A DNA stretch of 64,000 nucleotides from Symsagittifera roscoffensis (lineage: Eukaryota; Xenacoelomorpha; Acoela; Convolutidae), in the NCBI RefSeq assembly GCF_963678635.1, contig NC_087069.1, forward strand, positions 34,181,090 to 34,245,089, given 5' to 3'. This document shows, piece by piece, positions 1 through 10,312 of this stretch. Position numbers and translations under genes: made by a program. Numbering within the stretch: position 1 is the first letter of the stretch; each line of letters begins with the position of its first letter. The notes below the pieces were generated by a model. The model was not told where the DNA came from. It saw nothing but the letters and a program-made list of their open reading frames with translations, and did not search any database.

Positions 1-2039
1 CCGTTATGTATTATGTAAAAAAGCGGGAGCAAAACTCTGCACAAATGGTAGAGGAAAAAAAATCGAATCAATGACTGTTCTCCTTAAAGGAATATAATAA
101 TTGGCTTATATCTTATCGCTAAAAAGTTTTTTAGATTTTAAAAAAAATGGTTGTAAGAAATTTAAAATGTTAAGTAAAAAAAAATGTCGCACATTTTGTG
201 CATCATCAGGATTACTTTTTTTAACAATACTTACAAAACGATCGAAGGTCTGAAAAATGAGAAACTTGTCTAAAAACGATCTTAAGTTTTTTGACCTATC
301 AAATTTCATCAGCTGTAATTACATAATAAATTACCCAAACATTAATACATTAATAACATTTTCCTGTAAATTTCTGATAATTTTTAGTTTTTTGTTCTTT
401 CATGGTTATAAAATTTCAATTTGGGAATATTTTCAATTCTGACAAGTCATTTTTTTTTAATTTCAGCCATATTATACATAGAGTAAATTTTAAGTATTAT
501 TTCACGGCTCCTGATTCCAAATTGAAGTGTCGTGATTACCTTTAAATTTTCGATTTAGGCATGCATGACACGTAATGATTTTATTTTTCGCTACAACTGA
601 ATGAGCTAAAATAAAAAGCTGAGCTACTCATAATGAGGAGAAAACGCTGAACTAAGCAGATAACGAATTAAAAGAACAAACGTGAAGATCCGAAAGCATT
701 CTAGAAAGTAGCAATTGTGATGTTAGAATCGTTACTGTGCTTTTTCAATCGGGAAGGCTGAGAGGCAAGATTGAACCTTTTCTTGGTGCTGAAGAGCGAG
801 CTTAGTTGGTGAAGATCAGGAATCCGGAAGAGTCTTACAGTGAGCTGAGAGACTATAGTTTTCAACAACTCTTACCTTCCTGGAATGTCCTAAACTGAAA
901 TTCATTAACATCTAATTCATTTTTAGATAATGAGAAGCTAGGGGTTAAGGGAAAGATTTGATCAATCTCCGATGGATTTGATGATAACTGAACAAAAACA
1001 CTAGTAATATGTTAACAAAGAAATAGCCCTTCTTTAGGAGTGACCTCGTTAACTGGGGATATTGAGACCCAGCTATGAGTTCACTATTCTTGCAAGTAAT
1101 TTGGTGAATTTGAGCGGTTTGACCGAAAGCTTTTAAGTTGTAACGACTTTGTCGACCCGATGTTACGTGAACCACACGTTAAACTGACTATGGTAGAGAC
1201 GGTAAAAAACATAAGAAGCCGTGTTTAGACGCTAGCCAGCCGTTTTAGAACCTAGCTTCAATTTCCGTCTGTTTGTTCTTTCTGGGCAATTGTTAGAAAC
1301 GTATAAATCCAGAAGCGGTGGAAATTTATTTTTTCACCATTTTTCCGTCAAATTTATCTGTTAGTTTACGAAACACCAAGTAGCAAAAAGCTTGAATGTA
1401 AATTTGAAAATGCATTAAAATTGTGAATTCGAATAAACGTTTTTTCACAGTTTTCGAATCTTCAGGTTTCAAAAAACTAAACCATCTGTACAAAATGATC
1501 AAAGATGAAAAAAAGTCATGCACGTCATGATTTCAAAAGTTTGACTAATCACAACTTTCCAATTATTACTAAAATTATGTAACAATTATTATGTAACATT
1601 TTCAATCTTTTAGTCTTAAATTTCTAGGAACTTTTCACTTTTTTCGTTTTTACAGTTTTGTTTTGTCGCAAAATTCATGCTGAATGTAATTTTTTTCAAT
1701 GTTTTTGTAATAGCCAAAAATTTTCGACTCTGGAAGTATAGCCTTAGTGTCAGCTCTCTACTTCTAAACTCGTCGCGCGTCTTAATTGCTGGTCTCTCTT
1801 TCCTAAAGTGCAGCGCCTCTAATGTTATTAATTTAATGCTGGTTAAGGCCTGGTAGGTTATATTCCAACGAAACGCCGACTCACCACCATCACTACCACA
1901 CTGAATTTAAGTGCAAGTATCTTGATTTTGATGGGTCTTTTTCTATCGAAACGAAGAGTATGGCCGATTTTTGTTTGAAATTTCAAAGCGTTGCGGCTAC
2001 TTTTGTGGTCAAATTTAAGCGCGAACTCTAGGTTTTACT
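1..2039. other. Host DNA, no gene recognised
   Basis: This stretch is AT-rich and I see no convincing exon, RNA gene or transposon end in it. The part from about 1690 to 1860 is a diverged direct copy of about 2995-3170, sharing the words 'gaagtatagc' and 'ctacttct(a/g)aactc'. This suggests an old local duplication. Confidence 0.5.
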
Positions 2040-2056
2040 CTTTAAAAAGCCATTTT

Positions 2057-2275
2057 TCAGTGTACATTTTGGACAACATTCCATTGGAAATTCAGAAAAA
2101 TTTTTACATTGACCGAGAGCAACTTAGCAGAGCCACCATCTTTGTTAGTATCAGTATTTGGTTTCAATGACTGCCAATGTAATCTGGGTGTGAGAATGCT
2201 AGTTCTCCTCATCTGCACAAGTTTTGCCTGGTATTGAAATCTTTCCTGCATAAGCGGAGTACAAAGTTTGTTCAT
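2057..2275 (-). pseudogene. Inverted, exon-like duplicate of the 2402-2552 exon
   Basis: On the minus strand this reads as a short open frame with the core DGGSAKLLSVNVKIFLNF. It is clearly related to DGSSAHMLSVDIQFLLNF on the plus strand at about 2450-2505. The two copies lie in opposite orientation a few hundred bases apart, and DNA similarity extends over about 2045-2230 versus 2370-2525. I do not recognise the protein family. The minus copy ends in a TGA soon after the shared block and lacks the partner exon seen on the plus strand, so it is more likely a decayed duplicate than a working gene. Confidence 0.3.
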
Positions 2276-2401
2276 TCAACTTGAAATATTTTCAGCAAAT
2301 ATGGAAACATTCAATGTAAATTTTTCGGGAAACTGACGGATGTTACTTATTCACGCGAAGTAAAAAAACCAAGTGCAGATGAGGAAAACTGGCATTTTTA
2401 G

Positions 2402-2727
2402 ACCCGGATTACCTTGTTAAGTCATTGAAAAGAAATATTGATACTTTCACAGATGGTAGCTCTGCTCATATGCTCTCGGTCGATATACAATTTTTATTGA
2501 ATTTCGAAGGAAATGTTGTCCAGAAGTTACTTGAATACAAGCATTTTAGAGAGTAAAATCCTGCAGTTGGGCTTAATTTTTTCGACTAATGTAGCTTGCT
2601 GTTTTACAGCATATACACCCTAGACAGAAACGTGGAAAAACATTACGATGAAATCATCAAGATTGCTTCTCGCCTATTTTCTCAACAACAGCTCGCAAAC
2701 AAGGAAAATAACCTAAGAACACGCTGA
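2402..2727 (+). CDS. Possible terminal two exons of an unrecognised host gene
   Basis: Two short open blocks can be joined in frame. Exon 1 is 2402-2552, after a TTTTTAG acceptor. A 57-nt intron follows (2553-2609, GTAAAA to TTTTACAG). Exon 2 is 2610-2727, ending in TGA. Exon 1 contributes two bases of a codon and exon 2 the third. The product is charged and contains DGSSAHMLSVDIQFLLNF, then LDRNVEKHYDEIIKIASRLF. A related block lies inverted at 2057-2275. In exon 1's frame a stop lies just upstream, so any earlier exon must splice in at or near 2402. No family is recognised. This is inferred from splice signals and one paralogous block only. Confidence 0.3.
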
Positions 2728-2959
2728 ACAAAGGTTTTTGCAGATTTGTGCATCTTCAGGTTTTTAAGTTTCAAAACTGAAATTTACAAAATAATCATAA
2801 TAAGTGCACAACACATCATTAAATTAAAAGTTAAAAAATTCACCAATCAAAATATCGCAATTGTCTGTAAAAAAACTGAAACAGTTTCTACATAACCAGT
2901 TTTAAAATTAGCCGCAAACTTTTCTAGCTTTCAATGTGTTTGTTAATACATTTTAAAAA

Positions 2960-3170
2960 TTTGGCCAATTTTTTAATTTAACTTGTGTGCTATTTTAATG
3001 TTTTTTTTTCGCCGAAATTTTCGATTCCTGAAGTATAGCTTTTTTGTCAAATCCCTACTTCTGAACTCATCATGATTAAAATATGCCGGCCTGTCTTTCC
3101 GAATGTGCTCTGATGTAAAAAACTTAACACTATAATTAACACACTGCCTTATAAGCTGTGCTCCTCAGTC
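2960..3170. repeat. Diverged direct copy of 1690-1860
   Basis: Shared order of motifs with about 1690-1860: 'ttttcga..ctg(g)aagtatagc', then 'ctacttct', then 'ctgg/cctgtctttcc'. The similarity is patchy, consistent with an old duplication. No coding function is seen. Confidence 0.4.
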
Positions 3171-4536
3171 CTTGTGACAAAATGGAGGACAGTTTGGCAT
3201 ACATAGTTGAATTTGCTCAGACAATGCGCTCGTCTGTACACCCCATTTGACTTCAGTTCACTGGAAGTTGAGGCTTTTGCAGATGGATCACAAGTTTTCG
3301 ATTTCCACGTCGTGAATATGATTTGTGCGATGATGATATCGCGCTCATTTCTTTGTTTATATCTGAATGTGTTTCCCCCGATAATGCACCATCATTATGG
3401 GTGGTGAATCAAGACTTTTATCAGAGAGCTATCCTTTCTTAGCTTGTTTTTCTTAGCTTGTTGTCAAGGGCTTGCGTTAACGAGAAGACCAGTTTTCTCG
3501 ATCTTAGTTATCTAACAACTGTTTACGGCTAATTTCCATAGCTTGAACAAAATTTATCCAAATGGTCGTGGTGCGGAAAACACGGTGAAGTGTTCCTTGA
3601 ACTACACTTTTCTTGTCCTAAAGTTTCGTTAAAGTACCTGTTTTTGTTTGTTTCTTATACTATTCACAGTTAATGTTCCTGTTTATGTCATTGTTAAAAT
3701 GTAGATTCAAAAACGCCAGCTTTCCAGATGGTTTCGATGTTTCTATACAGAACTGTAGACTGGGATGTAGTAGGTTGGCTGCCGGCAACACGTTTTTAGG
3801 TTCACTTTTCACTGTCTTCTTTATATCATCAAAGTCAAGGAGAAAAAGTATAGCTTGCTGAAATTATTCCTGTTTCTCCCTTTTCGCAACGCAACTTTTT
3901 CAGTACCAGACTATTTTACCTATGTTACTGTCCTCATTTAAAAAAAAATTCATCGCATTTTACGTGATATCAGTTCATACAGCTTTCACATTCTCGCCTT
4001 TTGACCTGTACGTGACCTTATTATTGCACTCAACACATATTCCATTGAGATCTTTTTCGGGCGTTTACAGTTCAAGAACAACCCTCATTAGTGCAGTTTT
4101 GTACTACTTTTGCCAAAAATTTACTTAAAATACGGCAAGAGATGTCCCCATTGCTAAACCGTCTTTCTTTCAAATATAATTGACTAATTGCCATATTCAA
4201 CAGTCTTTTTAAAGTTTTCCTTCAAAGCTGTTCTGTGCCACACCACAAAGGAGTAGTACTTGTAGTGTCGCGCAGAACCAACAATTTTTACCGAGCCAAT
4301 GACGATGAGCTGACAAAACATATCGAGACAAAAAGCATCAAACGTTTGCTTTCTTCTTCTTCAATGGAGAAGTAACACCAACCTACACGGACAGGATCAG
4401 GGCTTTTTAATGCTGCAAAAAAAGCTGCTCTAAAAGGGCTCAGAACTCGATCAAAAGCAGCTCGAAACAAATTTGATGCTGCACCAGAGTGCAGTTTTGG
4501 ACCTCGATTGCTAAATATTTACAAAGAAAAGGTTGA
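3171..4536. other. Host DNA, no gene recognised
   Basis: Several short open frames exist here, the longest about 60-70 codons. None has splice context, family motifs or compositional bias that I would defend. No transposon ends are seen. Confidence 0.4.
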
Positions 4537-4620
4537 AAGATTGGGTGCAACAAAAAAGGAAAGTAGGAGCTAGGAGGAAGATTGGGTGCAGCCATCGGAA
4601 AGTAGGAGCTAGGAGGAAGC
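4537..4620. repeat. Two-copy tandem repeat, about 41-bp unit
   Basis: The word pair 'gattgggtgca' and 'ggaaagtaggagctaggag' occurs twice in succession, the second copy starting near 4580. The short segment between the two words differs between copies. Confidence 0.7.
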
Positions 4621-4879
4621 AAGGCGGAATCAACACGCGAACAGACGCTGAAGGCACAGTAAGTGTCAGCAACACGAAGTCAGGAGGGAGATAAATGAGA
4701 AAAAGGTCTTTGTGCTCTGCGCGTTTTATATTTCATGTCCTACAAAACAAGTTTAGTTCTCAACGAACTGTTTTTTGACAAACAGTGCAAAAGTTTCAGC
4801 TGAAATTGAAGAGGACGAAGCAATCCAGGGCTAACGAGAACAGAAACACATACGAGGAGGAAGCAGCCAAGGCCCGATA

Positions 4880-5557
4880 ACCGGACAAAAGGAACAAAAC
4901 TTGAATTTTCAAACGCGTTTTTCTCAAATTGGGTTAAGATTAGAAAAAAAGTGAAGAGAACAAAAGTTGCTTAGAATTTCATCAAAATTAATATGGTTTC
5001 TTCGAAATTCTCAACCAAAATTTTACCCCAAAAATGGGTCATTTTAGCTTTTTCAATTAATCAAGAACTACACTGAAACAACTTTGTTAATTGATGAGAA
5101 AATTATATCACAAGAAACCTCCTACATAGCCCAACAAAGTTTAAGAAGACTTAAATCTCCATAAACCAGTATGAGAGAAAAAGTTATTACTTGATAGTCA
5201 AAAAATGTGATTTTTACTATATAAAACCCAGAATATCTGTTTAAAAACAAGTTTTAAATACTTTGCGCAAACTTTTGGAGATTTAAGTCTTCTTAAACTT
5301 TGTTGGGCTATGTAGGAGGCTTCTTGTGATATAATTTTCTCATCAATTAACAAAGTTGTTTCAGTGTAGTTCTTGATTAATTGAAAAAGCTAAAATGACC
5401 CATTTTTGGGGTAAAATTTTGGTTGAGAATTTCGAAGCAACCATATTAATTTTGATGAAATTCTAAGCAACTTTTGTTCTCTTCACTTTTTTTCTAATCT
5501 TAACCCAATTTGAGAAAAACGCGTTTGAAAATTCAAGTTTTGTTCCTTTTGTCCGGT
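4880..5557. mobile_element. Foldback MITE, 281-bp inverted arms, TA target
   Basis: The left arm (4880-5160) and right arm (5277-5557) are reverse complements over 281 bp, with only about two mismatches noticed by eye. They are separated by a 116-bp spacer. The ends read ACCGGACAAAAGG and its complement, and TA dinucleotides lie immediately outside (4878-4879 and 5558-5559). TA flanking is typical of Tc1/mariner-type insertions, so a non-autonomous element of that group is the likely source. No transposase is present. Near-identical arms imply a recent insertion or arm conversion. A transcript through it would form a very long hairpin. Confidence 0.85.
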
Positions 5558-5559
5558 TA

Positions 5560-7457
5560 ATTTTGAATCAGCACTGTACAACCGTTTGCCGTTTTCTGAA
5601 AACTCAAGTGGTTGAAACCCCTAAAACATTATCAGAAAACTTGATCGGCACGTGAAAAATTGGCAATGGGTCCGAAGAATTCATTCATTAACAAATTTAT
5701 TGAAACGCAATTCCCATCTGATATCCTAAGGCTTTTTTCAGAATTGAAAATACGTTCAGCCATATAAAAATCAAGATAGGTTGGTTTCGTGCAAAACCAG
5801 ACCCTGTCGGGAAGTTTGCATTTTAAATTCTAAATAGGTTTCATAATTCATGGTGCTCAAAATGATATTCCTAAAAATTTTGAGAAAAAATATGGAAAAC
5901 TAAAAAACATCGAGTAAAATTGTATATCGAAAAGAGGCTGCGGCAAAATCAAATCAAAGAAATTGGGAAGAAATCTAAGCAAAAGAGAGGTAGAAAAAAA
6001 CGAGAAATAATCAAAATATCAAACACGATACTTGGCTGTGGTTTTGACAGAGGGTTGGTTTTTGTAGTTTGACGCGGATATATATAATACACCTTGGAGT
6101 AGTCACGGTTGCTTGAAAAAGTTCGATTTGAACCCTAAAGTATTTTGTTTTTTAGATTTAAAGATTCGGTAATTTTTGAGTCATCATCACTTGATTCCGG
6201 GCTATTCAAAATTTTACTGGTTGTCCTGTGTTTCCCCGTTTTAACATCGCTAATATTAGCTGAACCAAATTTTTGATCTTCTCAACTTTGTTTCTATAGG
6301 CTGGCCGTTTAATGTTAAAAATTGTATACAACGAGTTTCTACCAGTTGTCAAGTCGTTTTTTGTAGTAAAATTATTACTAAAAAAGATGTCAGGTCTCCG
6401 ACATGATAATTCTCAAATAAATTTTAGTTCATTTTCATCCTTTTTCCTTAAAAATACATCCAATTCCCTACAATATTCCTGTACTTCCGATTCTCTTCAC
6501 TATCAAAAACTTTCGCTAACGAAAAGAATGGCAACGCAGGATGTTGAAACAACTGGAGAACCATTCTTTTCATAAGCAAAATATTTAGCGAAAACGAGTC
6601 TAGTTCAAAATTACTTTTGCCCCCATTTTTCAATTGTGACATTCCTGTTGGGTCCTGAGTTCTTACTTTTGCACACAGGTTGCACTGAATACTTCCTTAT
6701 TGATTAGAACTGAACCCATAATTTTTTGACTACTAGTTTAAATTCACTCTATTTGATATACAAATTTGATACCTCTATTTTTCCTTTTCCTCAAGAAAGA
6801 TGTTGATAATTATAAGTGTGTGTATATAAGTTTACTCAATTATATCTATCAATTAAGATGCTAATCACGGGTGATTTCCATTTTATTTGTTCGGCAATAA
6901 ATCTTTCGATAAACTATAATGCAGCTCAGTCGTGGAAGGAAACACTCCATTTTCAAATAAGGGAATAGTGTAGGAACTTAAAATTTTCCTAAAGGAAATA
7001 AGTCGTGCTAAAAGCCTTTTTTTCAGAATTTATGAAGTCTGAGAATTGACATCATTAAATAACGATAAAAACACCAAAACAAATGACTTATCAGGTAGCA
7101 GAGTTTCATTATATACAATTGAAGGCATTACTTGACAAGCATATAGATACAAAGCTGAGAAGATCCATAATTTTGCTCTGCTAATTTTAGCGAAACTTAA
7201 AAAAAGGGGAATTCCGGGACGATCTGTAGAAAACGATTCCATTCACTATTGCACTTCTTGAAAAGGTGTGTTTTCTTTCGAGATTAAGCTGGATCATGGT
7301 TTCATTGGTAAATAAACAAATTGGCAATTTCCCGTGACGAGCAACTTCTTCTTTGTTTGCTATAACTATCTATGTAATTATTATAAGTTTAAGATGTCTA
7401 TCTGGCTGATGAAAAATTCCTTAGGAGAATCCAAACTTTAAAGGATTTTTTTATCGT
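5560..7457. other. Host DNA with a diverged duplicated segment
   Basis: No gene is recognised. Parts of about 6060-6260 resemble about 7875-8050: 'gtagtt(t/c)gacgcgg', 'acaccttg(g/a)a(g/a)tag', and 'atcgcta..tagctga'. The order is the same in both, suggesting an old direct duplication. Confidence 0.35.
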
Positions 7458-7652
7458 TTATTCGTCTCCAAGTATGCTTTTTGCTTCGATCTGCATCTTC
7501 AAGTATACTTCTTTTCCTCCCTTATCTGGGTTGTAGAGTGGAAAAAGACTTCTGATATACTCTGCTACGGTTTTGGCTGGCGCTAGCTCCGGTAACAACA
7601 AAATGTGGTGCAAACTTGGAGGCACCGAAAAGGGGCTCTGGGCAACATTCAA
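7458..7652 (-). pseudogene. J-domain-like C-terminal fragment
   Basis: The open frame ends with LYNPDKGGKEVYLKMQIEAK followed by SILGDE and a stop. Its spacing resembles the second half of a DnaJ J-domain (HPD loop, helix III, then 'L.DE'). The key histidine of the HPD motif is asparagine here (NPDKGG), and the helix I/II half is not visible in the same frame. It may be a terminal exon of a diverged J-protein-like gene or a decayed copy. I saw no matching upstream exon. This call rests on a short motif and remains weak. Confidence 0.25.
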
Positions 7653-8243
7653 TTACAACCGCTTCCAGATCGAGTCCTTCGCTAAGTTCTCATCATTAAG
7701 CTTTTCTTTCAGCTTTTTCAATCTACTTCCCAGAAATTACTCTTTCATTCTCCGTCAGAATGAAGTCGCTCACTACTTCAAGAGTTTTTAATATACTTTT
7801 GTAAATTTTTAAGCTTTTCTCCATCCGGTGGTGTTTATCGTTGGAGTTAAAATGCTGACCCCATCTTGTCGCCATTGTAGTTCGACGCGGGTATCACGGC
7901 GAGTGCAGCCGCTAAGTTGGAAGTAAACAAATACAAATACCCATACACCTTGAAATAGCCACAGATAATCACAGAAGTTTGCCAACTGGTTTCGAGAAGC
8001 TCAAAGTCTTACTGATTTCCCCAATTTCCTCTCTAATATCGCTAAAAATAGCTGAGCAAGCTTATGGGCCTCCTCAGCTTCGCTTTTATATGCTTGTCAT
8101 ATACTCCTGACAATTATATTGAATGATTTTCAACGAACGACAAGTCGTTCGTCTCTGTGTCATCCTCTTCATTTGATGCTGTCAGTTTTTCTTATAAATT
8201 GAAGTTTTAACAGTTATTTGTCCTCAAAAACGCTTCCGATTCC
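7653..8243. other. Host DNA flanking element 1, no gene recognised
   Basis: Holds the second copy of the diverged duplication noted for about 6060-6260. It ends at 8244-8247 with CTAG, the left half of the target-site duplication of element 1. Confidence 0.5.
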
Positions 8244-8247
8244 CTAG

Positions 8248-8657
8248 TGAGTTAGGTCTGGGGTGTATAACTCATAGAGTAATTTCGGATAGGGTACACC
8301 GTCTGCTCGTCACGCTATCTTATTTTCGGCCGGATAGATTCGTGCAACTTCTTAGTCTAATACCGATCCTAATCTTACTCTTATACTATCTAGTCTCAGG
8401 TTGTTTAACTAGTCTCTGCTAGGCTCAATAGATCTAGGGTATACTGGTTTATTGCGGCTGCTGAAGTGCTCGGGAGAGTCCAACTAATTTCTAAGTTAAA
8501 TTCAAATCTCTCTGGTGCTGAAATTACAAGTAACTTCAGCATTTACAAATAAGTGGGTTGCTAGTTAGATGGATCATGATTGGTTAATATTAAATACTTT
8601 ACATTGGTAAAACATTTAATTTATCCAATCATAATATATAGTTTAGATCAGGTTCCA
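8248..8657 (-). repeat. 3' LTR of element 1
   Basis: The 410-bp repeat reads TGGAACCTGATC...CCTAACTCA in sense. It matches 26740-27149 except for about two bases (at 8257 and in the 'gggttgctag' stretch). In sense it carries CCAAT-type boxes, an imperfect 12-bp stem-loop, one AATAAA and a TATAAGAG box. CTAG abuts it on the left. Confidence 0.97.
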
Positions 8658-8671
8658 CCCATCCGGGTTTT
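8658..8671 (-). promoter_or_regulatory. Polypurine-tract position of element 1
   Basis: In sense the 14 bases immediately upstream of the 3' LTR are AAAACCCGGATGGG. They are identical in element 2 and nearly so in element 3. The tract is short and interrupted by CCC, so it is a weak PPT. It is called by position and conservation. Confidence 0.6.
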
Positions 8672-9289
8672 ACAGAGTTTTTTAGAACAGTTTTTCTGTA
8701 ATTCAAGGATGGATGATGGACGTTGGTATTTGGCGAACATCATTTTTCTTTTGTTTCCTTTTTGTTAAGGAAGTTCCAGGGATCTGGAATTGAGGACACA
8801 AGTCGTTGTGTTCTTCTTGTGACAACGACTGAGTCTCTGCAACAGCATCAATTCTGGTTTCAGAATGGTTGGCTATGTCAGGTTTTTCTGTTCTTCGGAG
8901 AGAACTTCTTTTGTGTTTGACCTAGCTCGGGAATGGCGTGGAGATTGTGCGTGGAGGGGATGCCTGGTTACTCGGATCTGTACGTATACTTGAACATCGA
9001 GGTGGTCATTGGTCTAGTTCAATGAAGTCCTTTTCTGCGAAGTCAAGTCGTACTCTAAATCCTTTGAGTTGTGATTGTGAGCGGCATATCGATTGTAGTT
9101 GGTCATTCTCTCTCGAGTGTAGTGGGGTCGTCTTGTCTTTTGATGTTCGTCCTTGGTGTTGTATTCTGATCTATATATTGCATCATGTGATTTTACATTT
9201 TATAAAACTTTTATTAATTTAGTATTTTTTAATTATGATTTTAGTTAGTTGTTTTCACAAAAGCTTTTTGTTTTAGTTCGGTTATTTTG

Positions 9290-9317
9290 AAGAGTTACTC
9301 ACCCTTGAGTAGCTCTT
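9290..9317 (-). promoter_or_regulatory. Conserved hairpin in the element 3' region
   Basis: AAGAG(T)TACTCA and TGAGTA(G)CTCTT form an 11-bp stem with one mismatch around a 4-nt loop. The same hairpin is at 46826-46853 in element 2. Role unknown. Confidence 0.6.
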
Positions 9318-9358
9318 ATTAAAAATAAAGGTGTGGTCACAAAGCGTGGATGTAGCGC

Positions 9359-9416
9359 GGTGGGTTAGGCCGGCTATAGAGCATGCTCAGGACGTCCTTT
9401 CCTGGTGGGTTAGGCC
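9359..9416 (-). promoter_or_regulatory. Conserved module: direct repeats around two palindromes
   Basis: GGTGGGTTAGGCC occurs at 9359-9371 and 9404-9416. Between the copies lie two adjoining 10-bp perfect palindromes, GAGCATGCTC and AGGACGTCCT. The arrangement recurs in element 2 (46728-46784) and in the decayed element 3 (60542-60598), where most surrounding sequence has diverged. That argues for a constrained DNA or RNA signal; the function is unknown. Confidence 0.75.
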
Positions 9417-9923
9417 AGGTGTGGGAGTATGTTTTCATGCGGTTTTTGTGAGGGGTCCTGTTATGTGACAACGTTTTATGTTGGGTTTGTTGTGGTCTTA
9501 CTTATGTCTTGTTGGTTATGTACTTTTTCCAAAAAGCTAATTGTTTGTGGTATGGGTTTGTCTTTCGACTTTTTTGTGTTTTATTATTTCTTTCTAAGAC
9601 TTTGTAATAGTCTTCAAAAGAATAAATTATCCAGTTTTAAACTGGGTTAATCCGGTTTGGGTACCGTTGGTTTCCTTTTCTTTAGTCATGCTGTTATTCT
9701 ATGATTTGTGGTATTTAGTAAGCTGCGTTGGTTAGTTTTGTTTAGTATATGATTCCTTTCCAACCGGGTTAAAGGAAAGTTTGAAACATGTTATTATATG
9801 TTATAGTTGTTGAGTGTGAAAACTTGAAACTGAAATTCATTATTTTAAACAATTCTTCGTGGGCGAGCTGTGCGAGTGTGGATAGAATTTCTGTGCGAAT
9901 GAATGAAAATATCAAAAGGTTAG

Positions 9924-10060
9924 TACTGCAATTGCATTTTATTAATTTACTGCATAGAATTTTGAAATTTACTGCTAGTTATGGGGGAATTTTAAGATAC
10001 AAATTTTCATCATAATTAGATTTACTGCTGTTGGGGGAAAATTTATAAATTAATTTACTG
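9924..10060 (-). repeat. Five spaced TACTGC motifs
   Basis: The plus strand shows (t)TTACTGC or GTACTGC at about 9924, 9947, 9968, 10021 and 10054. In element sense these are GCAGTA(A). A matching cluster lies at about 46080-46230 in element 2. Confidence 0.6.
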
Positions 10061-10190
10061 CATTGGTATTATATTTATTTAATTGTTGGTGCAAAAGTTT
10101 AATAGGGTCTTAAACAGTTTTGAAGAAGTTTGCTATTTTTTATTTTTCTTTTGTGAATTTTTCAGATGATCTAGGATGAAGGCTAAAAAT

Positions 10191-10268
10191 CTAAAGAAAA
10201 CATGAATAAAGAATGGTGAGTTTTTTAATATTTTAATTAGTTAGTAATATCATTTAATTCATACTTAC
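10191..10268 (-). other. Intron-like segment at the end of ORF E
   Basis: In sense it starts AACAG|GTAAGTAT, contains TACTAAC (a perfect branch-point consensus) and ends TTTTCTTTAG, 78 nt in all. Element 2 has the same structure (45878-45953). The donor lies just after the ORF E stop position of element 2. An intron kept in the DNA of a retroelement implies that its genomic RNA escapes splicing. Confidence 0.7.
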
Positions 10269-10312
10269 CTGTTAGTCGTCGGGGAAAAAACCGTGGGGGA
10301 AGATGTCGTGAA

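Larger units (their letters stand above)
8672..10190 (-). other. 3' non-coding region of element 1
   Basis: About 1.5 kb without a defensible ORF lies between ORF E and the PPT. It holds a 28-nt hairpin (9290-9317), the palindrome and direct-repeat module (9359-9416) and five TACTGC motifs (9924-10060), all also found in element 2. Confidence 0.7.

Noticed and set aside
9359-9416. TTAGGC inside the conserved module as telomere-like sequence
   Set aside because: Only two copies, embedded in a longer 13-bp repeat with different context; no tandem telomeric array.
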